Below are positions 48,372 through 57,225 of a stretch of DNA of 64,000 bases, piece by piece (position 1 is the stretch's first letter; each line of letters opens with the position of its first letter). The position numbers were made by a program, and so were the translations under genes. The stretch is taken from NCBI RefSeq assembly GCF_035944375.1, contig NZ_DASZBE010000014.1; one strand, given 5' to 3'. The notes under the pieces were generated by a model, which was given only the letters and a program-made list of their open reading frames with translations, was not told where the DNA came from and ran no database searches. The DNA comes from Allobosea sp035944375. GTDB taxonomy: Bacteria > Pseudomonadota > Alphaproteobacteria > Rhizobiales > Beijerinckiaceae.

Positions 48372-49202
48372 ATGTTTCGACACCAGGTGGGCCGCCTGAT
48401 CGTGGCAGCCGCTTTCGCCATCGGCTGTGGTCGCGGCTTGCAGGCTCAGGACCTCTTGCGTCTGCCGGATGGCGAGGTCACCCGGAGCGCCGGGATGACC
48501 GCCTATCTCGTCGATCCGACGACACGCTACGGCCATGGCGTGCTGGGGGATGCGACCGAAGCCGGCGGGTTCGTCGTCGAGCGGGACGGTCAACGCCTGC
48601 TGTTTCGCCTGGGTGCTGACGCGGTCTTCGAGGACCGCCGTGTCCGCCTGGCCGATCTCGACGGCGACGGCCAGCCGGAAGCGATCGTGGTCAAGGCCTA
48701 TCTCGATCGCGGCGCCGCCCTGGCAGTCTACCGGATCGGCCGGCACGCCATCGAGCCCCTCGCCGAGGGCCCGGCCATCGGCCAGCGCAACCGCTGGCTC
48801 AACCCCGTCGGCGTCGCGGATTTCACCGGATCGGGGCAGGCCATGCTCGCGGCCGTGGTCACGCCGCATCTGGCGGGCTCGCTGCGCCTCTACCGTCTGG
48901 CGGGCGCAGCGCTCGTCGAGGTTTCGCGCATCGACGGCTTCACCAATCATCGCCTGGGCGAGCGCGACCTCGATCTCGCGCGCATCGGGGACATTGACGG
49001 GGACGGCACGCCTGACATCGTGATGCCGTCGCTGTCGCGGCAGGACCTGGCTGCGATCGGCTTCAAGGGCGGGCGCGCCGTGGTCCTCGGCAAGGCCAGC
49101 GTCAAGCAGCGCATCGCCCGCTTCCCCGCCCTGCGGGGCCCGCGCGCAACGATCGAGACCGACACCGGCGAGCGCCTCGACGTGATCATCGGACGGGACT
49201 GA
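48372..49202 (+). CDS. Exported FG-GAP/VCBS-repeat protein
   Basis: A 276-residue secreted protein with signal peptide (LIVAAAFAIGCGRGLQAQ). Two FG-GAP/VCBS calcium-binding loops are seen: LADLDGDGQPEAIVVKAYLD and GDIDGDGTPDIVMPSLSRQD. Between them FTGSGQAMLAAVVTPHLAGS may be a third, degenerate blade. It would form a small beta-propeller in the periplasm. Partner of the DUF302 gene, same sigma-dependent transcript. Function unknown. Confidence 0.85.
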   Translation: MFRHQVGRLIVAAAFAIGCGRGLQAQDLLRLPDGEVTRSAGMTAYLVDPTTRYGHGVLGDATEAGGFVVERDGQRLLFRLGADAVFEDRRVRLADLDGDGQPEAIVVKAYLDRGAALAVYRIGRHAIEPLAEGPAIGQRNRWLNPVGVADFTGSGQAMLAAVVTPHLAGSLRLYRLAGAALVEVSRIDGFTNHRLGERDLDLARIGDIDGDGTPDIVMPSLSRQDLAAIGFKGGRAVVLGKASVKQRIARFPALRGPRATIETDTGERLDVIIGRD

Positions 49203-49312
49203 GGCGGAGCCGGCCGCGCCGCTCCGAACCGGGGACCTCCGAACCATGCCCGCGAGCGTCCCGCGCGAGGGCGATGTAAAACAGGGCGACAGCGGACGTT
49301 GCCCGCCGACGC

Positions 49313-49894
49313 CTAGGACCGGGCGTAGAAACGCAGCAGAGCGAGTGCCTCCGGCGCGCTCCAGTCGGCCTCTCCGGTCAGATAGCCGCCGCTGCGCCCC
49401 TTCGCATCGATGACGTAGCTCATCGGCATGCCATAGAGCGGAAAGGGTGTCGCGACCTTCGATTTCGGCCCCGAGGCGACCTCGCCTTCGGTGTCGATGA
49501 AACTCGTGAACCCCTCCAGGCGCAGCCGCTGGAGATAGGCCACGGCCGTGGCCGCATCCCGATCCAGCGACACGGGTACGATCACGAAGGGCTCGCTCTT
49601 CGCCTGCTTCTGGAGCCGATGCAGGATCGGCAGTTCGCGTCGGCAGGGCGGGCACCAGCTCGCCCAGAAGGCGAGCAGCACGGCCTTGCCGCGATAGGCC
49701 GCAAGCGTGCGTCGCCGCCCGCCCAGATCGCGCAGCGGGATGTGGCTCGCCTCTTCGCGCGGATCGAGCACGGTGAACTGGGCGTGAGGCGTGCTGAACG
49801 GCGGTGGATAGGGGTCCCCAGCCTCGGCCGGCGGCAGGCCGCCGAGCGCGCCGGCGGCCGCGCCGAGCATGACGGTTCTGCGCGTCACCGTCAT
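49313..49894 (-). CDS. TlpA-like thioredoxin-family protein
   Basis: A 193-residue thioredoxin-fold protein with an RR leader (VTRRTVMLGAAAGALGG). The active site is WASWCPPCRRELPIL, as in TlpA/ResA. The cis-proline loop is in ATPFPLYGMPMSYVID. It likely reduces periplasmic disulfides or acts as a peroxide reductant for its neighbour. Its ATG shares bases with the stop of the peroxiredoxin-like gene. Confidence 0.88.
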   Translation of the reverse strand: MTVTRRTVMLGAAAGALGGLPPAEAGDPYPPPFSTPHAQFTVLDPREEASHIPLRDLGGRRRTLAAYRGKAVLLAFWASWCPPCRRELPILHRLQKQAKSEPFVIVPVSLDRDAATAVAYLQRLRLEGFTSFIDTEGEVASGPKSKVATPFPLYGMPMSYVIDAKGRSGGYLTGEADWSAPEALALLRFYARS

Positions 49895-50466
49895 CAGAAC
49901 GCGGCCAGTCCGTCATCGAGAGTCGCCACCTCGCCGCGTGCCGGATAGTCCTTGGCGACGACGTAGTCGATCGCGCCGAGGATGTCGGCGAAGGCCGGAC
50001 GCGCGAAGGGCATGGTCTGGACGCTGGAGAAGTAGAGCGTGCCGTCCGGCCGGACGAGGAAGAGCCCCGGCTCGGCAAAGAGCGCGGGCTCCTCGAGGCC
50101 GATCGAGGTGGTGCCGCGGCCGGCCGACAGGAACAGCCCCCATTCGCGGGCCGCGTTGAGCGAGAAGCCATAACCCAGGCGCAGCCTGGGCAGGCCCCAG
50201 TCCGTCTTGGCGCGGGCGGCGCGTTCCTCGCTGTCCGTCGAGAGCGCGATGACGCCGACGCCCTTCTGCGCGAAGGCATCGAGCCTGCTCTCGAGATCGC
50301 GCAGCTGGGTCCTGCAGATCGGGTAATGCAGCCCGCGATAGACCACCACCAGCGAGAAATGCGCAGGCCGCTCGGCATGGAGGCTAAAGGCGGCCCCATC
50401 GGGAGCGAGCCGCAGTTCCAGGCTCGGCACCGCGGTGCGGGGCAACAGGGGCTTGATGTCGCTCAT
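49894..50466 (-). CDS. AhpC/TSA-type peroxiredoxin-like protein
   Basis: A 190-residue peroxiredoxin-like protein. FSLVVVYRGLHYPICRTQLR contains the candidate peroxidatic cysteine, though the usual P-x-x-x-T-x-x-C is altered to R-G-x-x-x-x-x-C. VIALSTDSEERAARAKTDWG and FLVRPDGTLYFSSVQT follow the fold. It is cytoplasmic: no signal. Heads a two-gene unit with a TlpA-like protein, under a sigma-dependent promoter about 160 bases upstream. Confidence 0.84.
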   Translation of the reverse strand: MSDIKPLLPRTAVPSLELRLAPDGAAFSLHAERPAHFSLVVVYRGLHYPICRTQLRDLESRLDAFAQKGVGVIALSTDSEERAARAKTDWGLPRLRLGYGFSLNAAREWGLFLSAGRGTTSIGLEEPALFAEPGLFLVRPDGTLYFSSVQTMPFARPAFADILGAIDYVVAKDYPARGEVATLDDGLAAF

Positions 50467-50872
50467 CGGCGGTCAATCCTTTCCGTCATCGTCGTCGCTC
50501 GTGACCTTCCGGAGTCGGCGAATGCATCGCCCCCCTGCCGGAACGGTCGAGACCCGCCGGCACTCCGGCGGCGGCCGAGATGCCGACCGCGCAACGCGCC
50601 CTGCGTCACGGCAGGCCCGTACAGACCCATTCGCGGCGACGCCGCGCGCCGTTACAGCCTCACGCGCAGTTGACCGCGGCCGTCATTCGCCTCGGTTCAT
50701 CGATTGCGTGTGCGGAGGCGATCTCGCAGGCCGAAGCTTTCACTCCAGGCAGTGAAAACGGCCGCAGCAACCGCGAAGGCGTGGTGGCCGTCCTGCGGGA
50801 AACCTCGGTCTCGACGCATCCCATCAGACGGCGAACCGGGTCCTGATGGGATGCGCCAGGACCCGGCGCGGA
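50467..50872. other. Intergenic region holding the peroxiredoxin promoter
   Basis: No gene recognised in 406 bases. The minus-strand sigma promoter lies at 50628-50655. It follows the end of the convergent-side P-type ATPase gene. Confidence 0.5.
50628..50655 (-). promoter_or_regulatory. ECF-sigma promoter for peroxiredoxin-TlpA
   Basis: Minus strand GTAACG (50650-50655), 16 bases, CGAATG (50628-50633). The leader to the ATG is about 160 bases. Confidence 0.75.
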
Positions 50873-53551
50873 TCAGACCTGGCGCAAGCCGAGCCGCAAC
50901 TGCTTCTCGATCTCGATCACGATGAAGAAAACGACGCCGATCGCGACGATCAGCAGACCATCCGCCAGCGGGAGCGCCGTCGTGCGGAAGATGGCCTGCA
51001 AGGGCGGGAGATAGGTGATGGCGAACTGCGCGATCGTCACGACGATGATGGTCACCCAGACCGCCCGGGTTCCGCGCGCTGCGGCCCAGGTGAGCGAGGC
51101 GCCGTGAATGTTGCGGATGAAGAAGAGGTGGAAGATCTCCAGCACCACCAGCGTGTTCATCGCCATGGTTTGCGCCTGGGCGAGCGGATAGCCGCGGTCC
51201 ATCGCATAGGCGAAGATGCCGAATACGCCTGCCAGGAACAGGCTCGAGACAAACAGCACATGCCAGACCAGGCCGCCCGTCAGGAGGGGCTGGCCGCGCG
51301 AGCGGGGCTTGCGGCGCATCGTGCCCGCCTCTGTCGGCTCGAAGGCCAGCGCGATTCCGAGCGTGATCCCGGTGATCAGATTGATCCAGAGAATCTGCGC
51401 GGCCGTCACCGGCAGCGCCAGGCCGAGCAGGAGCGCCACCACCACCGTCATCGACTCGCCCGCATTGGTCGGGAGCGTCCAGCTGATCACCTTGGTGAGG
51501 TTGTCATAGACAGTGCGCCCCTCGCGCACCGCTGCCGCAATGGAGGCGAAGTTGTCGTCGGCCAGCACGAGGTCTGCGGCCTGCTTGGCGGCTTCGGAGC
51601 CCTTCAGGCCCATCGCGACGCCGATATCGGCGCGCTTCAGCGCCGGCGCGTCGTTGACGCCGTCGCCGGTCATCGCGACCATCAGCCCGTGGGCCTGCAG
51701 GGCCATGACCAGCCGCAGCTTATGCTCCGGGCTCGTGCGGGCGAAAATGTCGGTTTCGAGCACCTCTTGCCGGAGTTGGAGCTCGTCAAGGTCGTCGAGA
51801 TCGGCGCCGGTCAGCACGTCGCGCGTATTGGCGAGGCCGATCTGCCGGGCGATGGCGGTGGCGGTACCGGCATGGTCGCCGGTGATCATCTTGACGCGTA
51901 TGCCGGCCGCCTCGCAATCGGCCACGGCTGCGATGGCTTCCGGGCGCGGCGGATCGATCAGTCCGACGAGCCCGAGCAGCGTCAGGCGCCCGTCGAACGC
52001 CATGCCTGCGATCGCCCCCGGCTTCGCGCGGCAGGCCGCCAGCGCCAGCACACGCTGCCCCTGCGCGGCGATCTCGTCGGCGGTTCGGCGCCAGGTCTCG
52101 GCATCGAGAGCCGCCACGTCGTCGAGCGACCCCTGATCGGCGCACATCTCGAGCACACGCTCGGGCGCGCCCTTGACGTGAAGGAGCGCGCCCTCGGGGC
52201 CGGCATGGAGCACCGCCATGTAGCGGTTGCGCGCATCGAACGGAATTTCATCATGGCGCGTCCAACCCTGCCCCGATGCAGGATCGACCTTGCCGGCGAA
52301 GGCGAGCAAAGCTCCCTCCATCGGATCGCCTTCGACGATCCAGGTGCCGTCGCGCTGATGCAGTTCGGCGTCGTTGCACAGCCGGGCCGCCAGGGCGATG
52401 TCGGCAAGTCGCCGATCCGGCGGCGACAGGCTCCCGGATGGCGCATAGCCTTCGCCACCCACCGCAGTGGTTCCCTCGGGCGTCGCCACCGTCACGACCA
52501 TCATTTCGTTGCGGGTGAGCGTGCCGGTCTTGTCGGTGCAGATGACGGAGACCGAGCCGATCGCCTCGATCGCGGGGAGCCGGCGAACGATGGCGTTGCG
52601 CCGTGCCATCGCCTGAACCCCGACCGCGAGCGTGATCGTCATCACCGCCGGCAGGCCCTCGGGGATCGCCGCAACCGCCACGCCGACAACCGCCATGAAC
52701 AATTCGGCGAAATCGCGATGCACGACGGCGTAGCCGTAGAGGAGCAGCAGCGCGGCGATGACGAGGATCAGGAGGCTCAGCCAGCGCGCAAAATGGTTCA
52801 TCTGCTCGACGAGCGGCGTGGTCAGCTGCTCGACGCCGTCGATCAATCCGCCAATCCGCCCGATTTCGGTCCCGGCCCCCGTGCGCGTCACCACGCCGCG
52901 CGCCGTGCCTTGTGTGACAAGGGTTCCGGAGAACGCCATCGAACGTCGGTCCCCCAGCGCCGCGGCCCGAGGAACGGGCGCCACATCCTTGGAGACTGGA
53001 ACGGACTCGCCGGTCAGAATGGCTTCCTGCACGGCCAGGCCGCGCACCTCGGTCAGGCGCAGATCGGCTGGAATTCGGTCCCCCGGCTCGAGCAGAACGA
53101 TGTCGCCCGGCACCAGAGCCGCGCCATCGACCGTGACGCGCCTCCCGTCGCGCAGCACGGATGCGCGAGGGGCCAGCATCTGGCGGATGGCGTCCATCGC
53201 CGCCTCGGCACGGCCTTCCTGGACGAAGCCGATGATCGCGTTGGCGAGCACCACCGCCAGGATGACGCCGGTATCGAGCCAGTGCCCGAGACCGCCGGTG
53301 ACGACCGCGGCCCCCAGAAGCACATAGATCAGCACGTGATCGAACTGCGCCAGGAAGCGGCGCAGCACACCGCGCTTCTCGGTCTCAGGCAGGAGATTGG
53401 GTCCATGGCGCGACAGGCGTGCCCCGGCCTCCGCCCCGTCCAACCCGTCGGGCGTTACCGTCAGTGCCGCGAGCGCCTCGTCGGCCGGGATCGCGTGCCA
53501 GTCCCGCTCGATCGACAAGGGGTTCGTTCCGCCAGGGCTGGGTCGGGTCAT
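50873..53551 (-). CDS. Cation-transporting P-type ATPase (type II)
   Basis: An 892-residue P2-type pump with about ten helices. AILTGESVPVSKD is the actuator motif, AAIPEGLPAVMTITLAVGVQ the transport-site helix 4, VICTDKTGTLTRNEMM the phosphorylation site and MVAMTGDGVNDAPALKRADI the hinge. Helix 6 reads LPTNAGESMTVVVAL. The N terminus (cation_ATPase_N) begins with WHAIPADEALAAL. Ca2+ or Mg2+/Na+ specificity cannot be assigned with certainty. ATG 53551 follows AGGAG; an upstream start would add 29 unconserved residues. Confidence 0.92.
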   Translation of the reverse strand: MTRPSPGGTNPLSIERDWHAIPADEALAALTVTPDGLDGAEAGARLSRHGPNLLPETEKRGVLRRFLAQFDHVLIYVLLGAAVVTGGLGHWLDTGVILAVVLANAIIGFVQEGRAEAAMDAIRQMLAPRASVLRDGRRVTVDGAALVPGDIVLLEPGDRIPADLRLTEVRGLAVQEAILTGESVPVSKDVAPVPRAAALGDRRSMAFSGTLVTQGTARGVVTRTGAGTEIGRIGGLIDGVEQLTTPLVEQMNHFARWLSLLILVIAALLLLYGYAVVHRDFAELFMAVVGVAVAAIPEGLPAVMTITLAVGVQAMARRNAIVRRLPAIEAIGSVSVICTDKTGTLTRNEMMVVTVATPEGTTAVGGEGYAPSGSLSPPDRRLADIALAARLCNDAELHQRDGTWIVEGDPMEGALLAFAGKVDPASGQGWTRHDEIPFDARNRYMAVLHAGPEGALLHVKGAPERVLEMCADQGSLDDVAALDAETWRRTADEIAAQGQRVLALAACRAKPGAIAGMAFDGRLTLLGLVGLIDPPRPEAIAAVADCEAAGIRVKMITGDHAGTATAIARQIGLANTRDVLTGADLDDLDELQLRQEVLETDIFARTSPEHKLRLVMALQAHGLMVAMTGDGVNDAPALKRADIGVAMGLKGSEAAKQAADLVLADDNFASIAAAVREGRTVYDNLTKVISWTLPTNAGESMTVVVALLLGLALPVTAAQILWINLITGITLGIALAFEPTEAGTMRRKPRSRGQPLLTGGLVWHVLFVSSLFLAGVFGIFAYAMDRGYPLAQAQTMAMNTLVVLEIFHLFFIRNIHGASLTWAAARGTRAVWVTIIVVTIAQFAITYLPPLQAIFRTTALPLADGLLIVAIGVVFFIVIEIEKQLRLGLRQV

Positions 53552-53749
53552 CGGCACATCTCCTGCCCGCAGCGATAACGGGGCTGCGCCGCCGGACAGT
53601 TGATCGAACGCAAGGCGGGGGTGATTTGGCCGGGACAAGTGGCGCCGAGACGGTCACGAGCTGCATTGACGACACAGCGGGGGTGGAGGCGGTCCTGGCC
53701 GGCGGCGAGCCGATGGCTGATGGCAGACGTCGCCCCGCGCGGCGGCGCC

Positions 53750-54574
53750 TCACCCGACCAGGACGGACCTGATCTGCAGCCAGCTTTCCCGGTCGCATGC
53801 GCAGAGCAGGCCGGTGGAGGGCCGCCCCGGGGCATAGGGGCTGCCGTCGAGCATGCGGGCATGGCCGCCGGCCTCGCTGAACAGCAGCACGCCTGGCGCA
53901 TGGTCCCAGGGGTTCAGGCCGCCATAGAGCAGGAAGTCGCAGCGGCCGGCGGCGGCGAGGCGGTATTCCTGGCCACAGCAGCGCAGCGATGCCACGCCGG
54001 CGAAGGCGGGGAAACGGGCCGGCAGCGCGCTGCGCAGCGGCTCGGGGAAGTACTGCCAGCTCGCCATGCCGTTCATCGCCGCCATGGCCACTGGGTTGCC
54101 GACGCGCAGATCGCGGGACTTCCCGGCAGAGTCCTGCAGCCAGGCGCCCTCGCCCCGCAGAGCGAGCGCACTGTCATCCAGCAAGGGGTCGTGGATCACC
54201 GCTCCCGCGGTCTCGCCCCCGACGATGGCAGCGGCCATGACCGCAAAGAGCGGCAGGTCGGAGGCGTAGTTCAGCGTTCCGTCGATGGGATCGATGACGA
54301 AGGCGAGCTCCGCCTCCGCCAGTTGCCCCAGTACGGCCGGGTCGCGCGTGGCAGCCTCCTCGCCGACGAGCAGCGCGCCGGGGAAGGCCTGCTCGAGCTC
54401 AGCGAAGATGAAACGCTCGGCCGCCTCGTCGGCCTCCGTCACGAGATCGCCCGGCGCCGCCTTCTCGCGGACGTCGCCGGCCGCCAGCTTGCGGAAGCGC
54501 GGCATGATCTCGCGCCGTGCTGCCTCAGCCAGGATGCCGTTCAGGCGATCGAGATCGCGCCGGGAAAACATCAT
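53750..54574 (-). CDS. Inositol monophosphatase family protein
   Basis: A 274-residue sugar/inositol phosphatase. Metal sites are seen in GDLVTEADEAAERFI, LVGEEAATRD and FVIDPIDGTLNYASDLP, and the final aspartate in NPWDHAPGVLLFSEAGG. Families include IMPase, 3'-nucleotidase CysQ and histidinol phosphatase; nothing here decides. It is the last gene of the AGE-Ugp-like operon and would fit dephosphorylation of an imported sugar or polyol phosphate. ATG 54574 or 54571. Confidence 0.88.
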   Translation of the reverse strand: MMFSRRDLDRLNGILAEAARREIMPRFRKLAAGDVREKAAPGDLVTEADEAAERFIFAELEQAFPGALLVGEEAATRDPAVLGQLAEAELAFVIDPIDGTLNYASDLPLFAVMAAAIVGGETAGAVIHDPLLDDSALALRGEGAWLQDSAGKSRDLRVGNPVAMAAMNGMASWQYFPEPLRSALPARFPAFAGVASLRCCGQEYRLAAAGRCDFLLYGGLNPWDHAPGVLLFSEAGGHARMLDGSPYAPGRPSTGLLCACDRESWLQIRSVLVG

Positions 54575-54593
54575 CGCGCTCCCGGGGCGACCC

Positions 54594-55436
54594 TCAGCCG
54601 ACATCGAACTCGACCAGGATCGGCTGGTGGTCGGAGGCGCGCGTGTCGACATCGCAGACGATGCGGCGGGCGCGGGCCGCGAGATCGGGGGTCGCCAGCA
54701 CATAGTCGAGGCAGCCCGGCGGGCCGTAGGTCTGGTCGACGATGAAGGCGGTGGGCGGCGGCGGCGCATCCCCCATCACGACGGGCCAGAGATCGCGCAG
54801 CGGCGGCGTGCCGTCGTCGAAGGGCGCCATCAGGCGCGCCAGGGCGGAATCGTCCGGCCGCATGTTGAAATCACCGGTCAGGACCGCGCTCGCCGTGTTG
54901 GGCGTCGGCGCATAGGTGTGAGGGCCGGGAGCGCGCGGCGTGCCGGCGCGCGACGCGGCCATGCGGTGCGCCTCGCGGATGCCCTCGACCTGGGCCGCAC
55001 GCAGCACCGGCGACGAGTATTCGAGATGCGTCGTCATCAGCCGCACCGGCCCCAGCGGCGTCTCGGCCACCGCCTCGACCAGCACACGCGGCATGTTGCG
55101 CGTCGCAGCCGCCTCCCAGGGCAGGAGATGGCGCAGGGCCTGCGCGACGCGGTAGCGGGTCAGGATCAGGTTGCCGAAGCGCTTGCGCCCGCCCCGGCCG
55201 TCGTCGACATCGACGCCGATGCCGTCGATCGCGGTGAAGCCGGGTAGCATCTCCGCGAACAGCGCGAACTGGTCGGTGGCGTCATTGCCGTCGAGGTCGG
55301 GGAAGTTCGCCGCGACCTCCTGCAGGCAGAGCACGTCGAAATCGGCCATGGCGCGGGCATGCTCGATGATGCGGCGGGGATCGACGCGGTTGTCGGTGCC
55401 GCGGGCCCACTGGATGTTCCAGGTAATGAGCTTCAT
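54594..55436 (-). CDS. Endonuclease/exonuclease/phosphatase family protein
   Basis: A 280-residue EEP-fold enzyme. Motifs: ITWNIQWARG, DVLCLQEVAANFPDL (the metal-binding E), RLMTTHLEYSS, AVLTGDFNMRPDDS and SDHQPILVEFDVG. No signal peptide. The fold covers nucleases and phosphodiesterases; in a Ugp-like operon a phosphodiesterase acting on a glycerophosphodiester or sugar phosphate is plausible but inferred. Lies 20 bases before the IMPase gene. Confidence 0.87.
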   Translation of the reverse strand: MKLITWNIQWARGTDNRVDPRRIIEHARAMADFDVLCLQEVAANFPDLDGNDATDQFALFAEMLPGFTAIDGIGVDVDDGRGGRKRFGNLILTRYRVAQALRHLLPWEAAATRNMPRVLVEAVAETPLGPVRLMTTHLEYSSPVLRAAQVEGIREAHRMAASRAGTPRAPGPHTYAPTPNTASAVLTGDFNMRPDDSALARLMAPFDDGTPPLRDLWPVVMGDAPPPPTAFIVDQTYGPPGCLDYVLATPDLAARARRIVCDVDTRASDHQPILVEFDVG

Positions 55437-55466
55437 GAGATCAGCTTCATCGCGGCAGCGCCTTCG

Positions 55467-56330
55467 TCACTTGATGCCGGCGCGCATGAAGCTCTGCACG
55501 AACTGGCGCTGGAAGAGCAGGAAGCCGATCAGCAGCGGGGCCGAGGTCATCAGCGTCGCCGCGCAGATCACCGCCCAGTCGATGCCCTGGTCGCTCGACG
55601 AGAACACCTGCAGGCCCACCGTGAGCGGGCGCGACTCGACCGAGTTCGTCACCAGCAGCGGCCAGAGGAAGTTGTTCCAGTGATAGCTCACCGAAACCAG
55701 CCCGTAGGCGACGTAGGTCGGCTTCGCGAGCGGGACATAGACCTTCATCAGCACCTGCAGCGGGCTCGCGCCCTCGACACGGGCGGCATCGTCGAGTTCC
55801 TTCGGGACGGTCTTGAAGGTCTGCCGCAGCAGAAAGATGCCGAAGGCCGAGGCGATGTAGGGCAGCGCGATGGCGGGGATGGTGTCGATCAGATCGAGCC
55901 TGGCCAGCGTGCGGTAGTTCTCGACGATCAGCGCATCGGGCATGATCATCAACTGCGCCAGGATGAGCGCGAAGGCGATGTCGCGGCCCCAGAAATCCTG
56001 CCGCGCCAGCGCATAGGCCGCCAGCGTCCCCAGCACGAGCTGGAAGGCGAGGATCATCGTCACCAGGATGAAGGTGTTAAGGAAATAGCGCGCGAAGGGC
56101 GCCGCCGCCCAGGCCCGGGTGAAGTTGTCGAGCGTCAGCGGCGCGGTCAGGACGAAGCGGGTGGTGTACTCGGCCGGATGGATCGCCGCCCAGACGGCAT
56201 AGGCCAAGGGCAGCACCCAGAGCAGCGCGAGCAGGATCGCCCCGGTCGATTCCAGCGTCAGAGCCAGGCCCTTGGGGGCGTAGGGGTCCGAGCGCGCCGC
56301 GGTGACAACCGGCTGAGGAGCGGCGCTCAT
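55467..56330 (-). CDS. Sugar ABC transporter permease (UgpE/MalG-like)
   Basis: A 287-residue permease with six helices. The EAA loop is DDAARVEGASPLQVLMKVYVPL. Opening helix TGAILLALLWVLPLAYAVWAA. It overlaps the partner permease by four bases. CUT1-type carbohydrate or glycerol-phosphate import. Confidence 0.9.
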   Translation of the reverse strand: MSAAPQPVVTAARSDPYAPKGLALTLESTGAILLALLWVLPLAYAVWAAIHPAEYTTRFVLTAPLTLDNFTRAWAAAPFARYFLNTFILVTMILAFQLVLGTLAAYALARQDFWGRDIAFALILAQLMIMPDALIVENYRTLARLDLIDTIPAIALPYIASAFGIFLLRQTFKTVPKELDDAARVEGASPLQVLMKVYVPLAKPTYVAYGLVSVSYHWNNFLWPLLVTNSVESRPLTVGLQVFSSSDQGIDWAVICAATLMTSAPLLIGFLLFQRQFVQSFMRAGIK

Positions 56331-57205
56331 CGATAATGCGTCCTGCGCTCGAGAATGCCGTACTGGACGAAGGCGACCAGCGCCAGCAGCGCCAGCAGCA
56401 CGCAGGTCAGCGTCGCCGCATAGGCCGTATCCCAGAAGCTGAAGCCGACCTGGTAGATGTAGAACAGCAGCAGCGTCGTCGCGTTGTCCGGGCCGCCGCG
56501 GGTCATGACGAAGATGTGGTCGACCATGCGGAAGGCATTGATGACGGCGTTGATCAGCACGAACAGCGTCGTCGGCATCAGCAGCGGAAACTGGATGCGC
56601 CGGAAATAGGTCCAGCGCGAGGCGCCCTCGATCGCGGCCGCCTCGCCGAGGCTGGGCGGCAGCGCCTGCAGGGCCGCCAGATAGAAGATCATGAAGAAGC
56701 CGGCTTCCTTCCAGATCGCGACGACCGTGATCGCCGCCAGCGCCGTGTCCTGCGAGCCGAGCCAGTTGGTGCTGCGCCCGCCGAACAGCCCGACGATCTG
56801 CTCCAGGAGCCCATATTGCGGCGTGAAGAAGAACAGCCAGATGTTGGCCACCGCGATCATCGGCAGGATCGTCGGCGTGAAGAACGCCATCCGAACCCAG
56901 GTCCGCCCGACGATCTTGTCGTTGACCCAGACCGCCATCAGGAGCGCGAGCGCGATCGAGGTGGGGATGGTGCCGAGCGCGAACCAGAGATTGTTCGACA
57001 TCGCCTTCCAGAAGATCGGATCGGCGAGGAGTTGCTCGTAATTGTCGAGCCCGACGAAGCGCGCCGGGCGGCGCGCCTTGGCTGTCGAGTAGAAGCTCTC
57101 GATGAGGCTCGCGACCGCCGGCCAGTGCGTGAAGAGGGCCAGGCAGGCCATGGCCGGCAGCAGAAGCAGCCAGCCATGGACCGTGGCGGTCGCGCGGGAG
57201 TTCAT
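56327..57205 (-). CDS. Sugar ABC transporter permease (UgpA/MalF-like)
   Basis: A 292-residue CUT1 permease with six helices. EAA loop GEAAAIEGASRWTYFRRIQF. Opening HGWLLLLPAMACLALFTHWP. Forms the membrane pair with the gene downstream; starts 21 bases after the binding-protein gene. Confidence 0.9.
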   Translation of the reverse strand: MNSRATATVHGWLLLLPAMACLALFTHWPAVASLIESFYSTAKARRPARFVGLDNYEQLLADPIFWKAMSNNLWFALGTIPTSIALALLMAVWVNDKIVGRTWVRMAFFTPTILPMIAVANIWLFFFTPQYGLLEQIVGLFGGRSTNWLGSQDTALAAITVVAIWKEAGFFMIFYLAALQALPPSLGEAAAIEGASRWTYFRRIQFPLLMPTTLFVLINAVINAFRMVDHIFVMTRGGPDNATTLLLFYIYQVGFSFWDTAYAATLTCVLLALLALVAFVQYGILERRTHYR

Positions 57206-57225
57206 CGCGAGGCGGGTCCCGTCTC

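Noticed and set aside
47739..50399. An 886-codon minus-strand frame across DUF302, VCBS and redox genes
   Set aside because: It crosses several real genes on both strands and shows no family motif.
50846..53578. A 910-codon plus-strand frame opposite the P-type ATPase
   Set aside because: The minus strand encodes all ATPase motifs; the plus-strand product is Arg/His/Asp-rich shadow.
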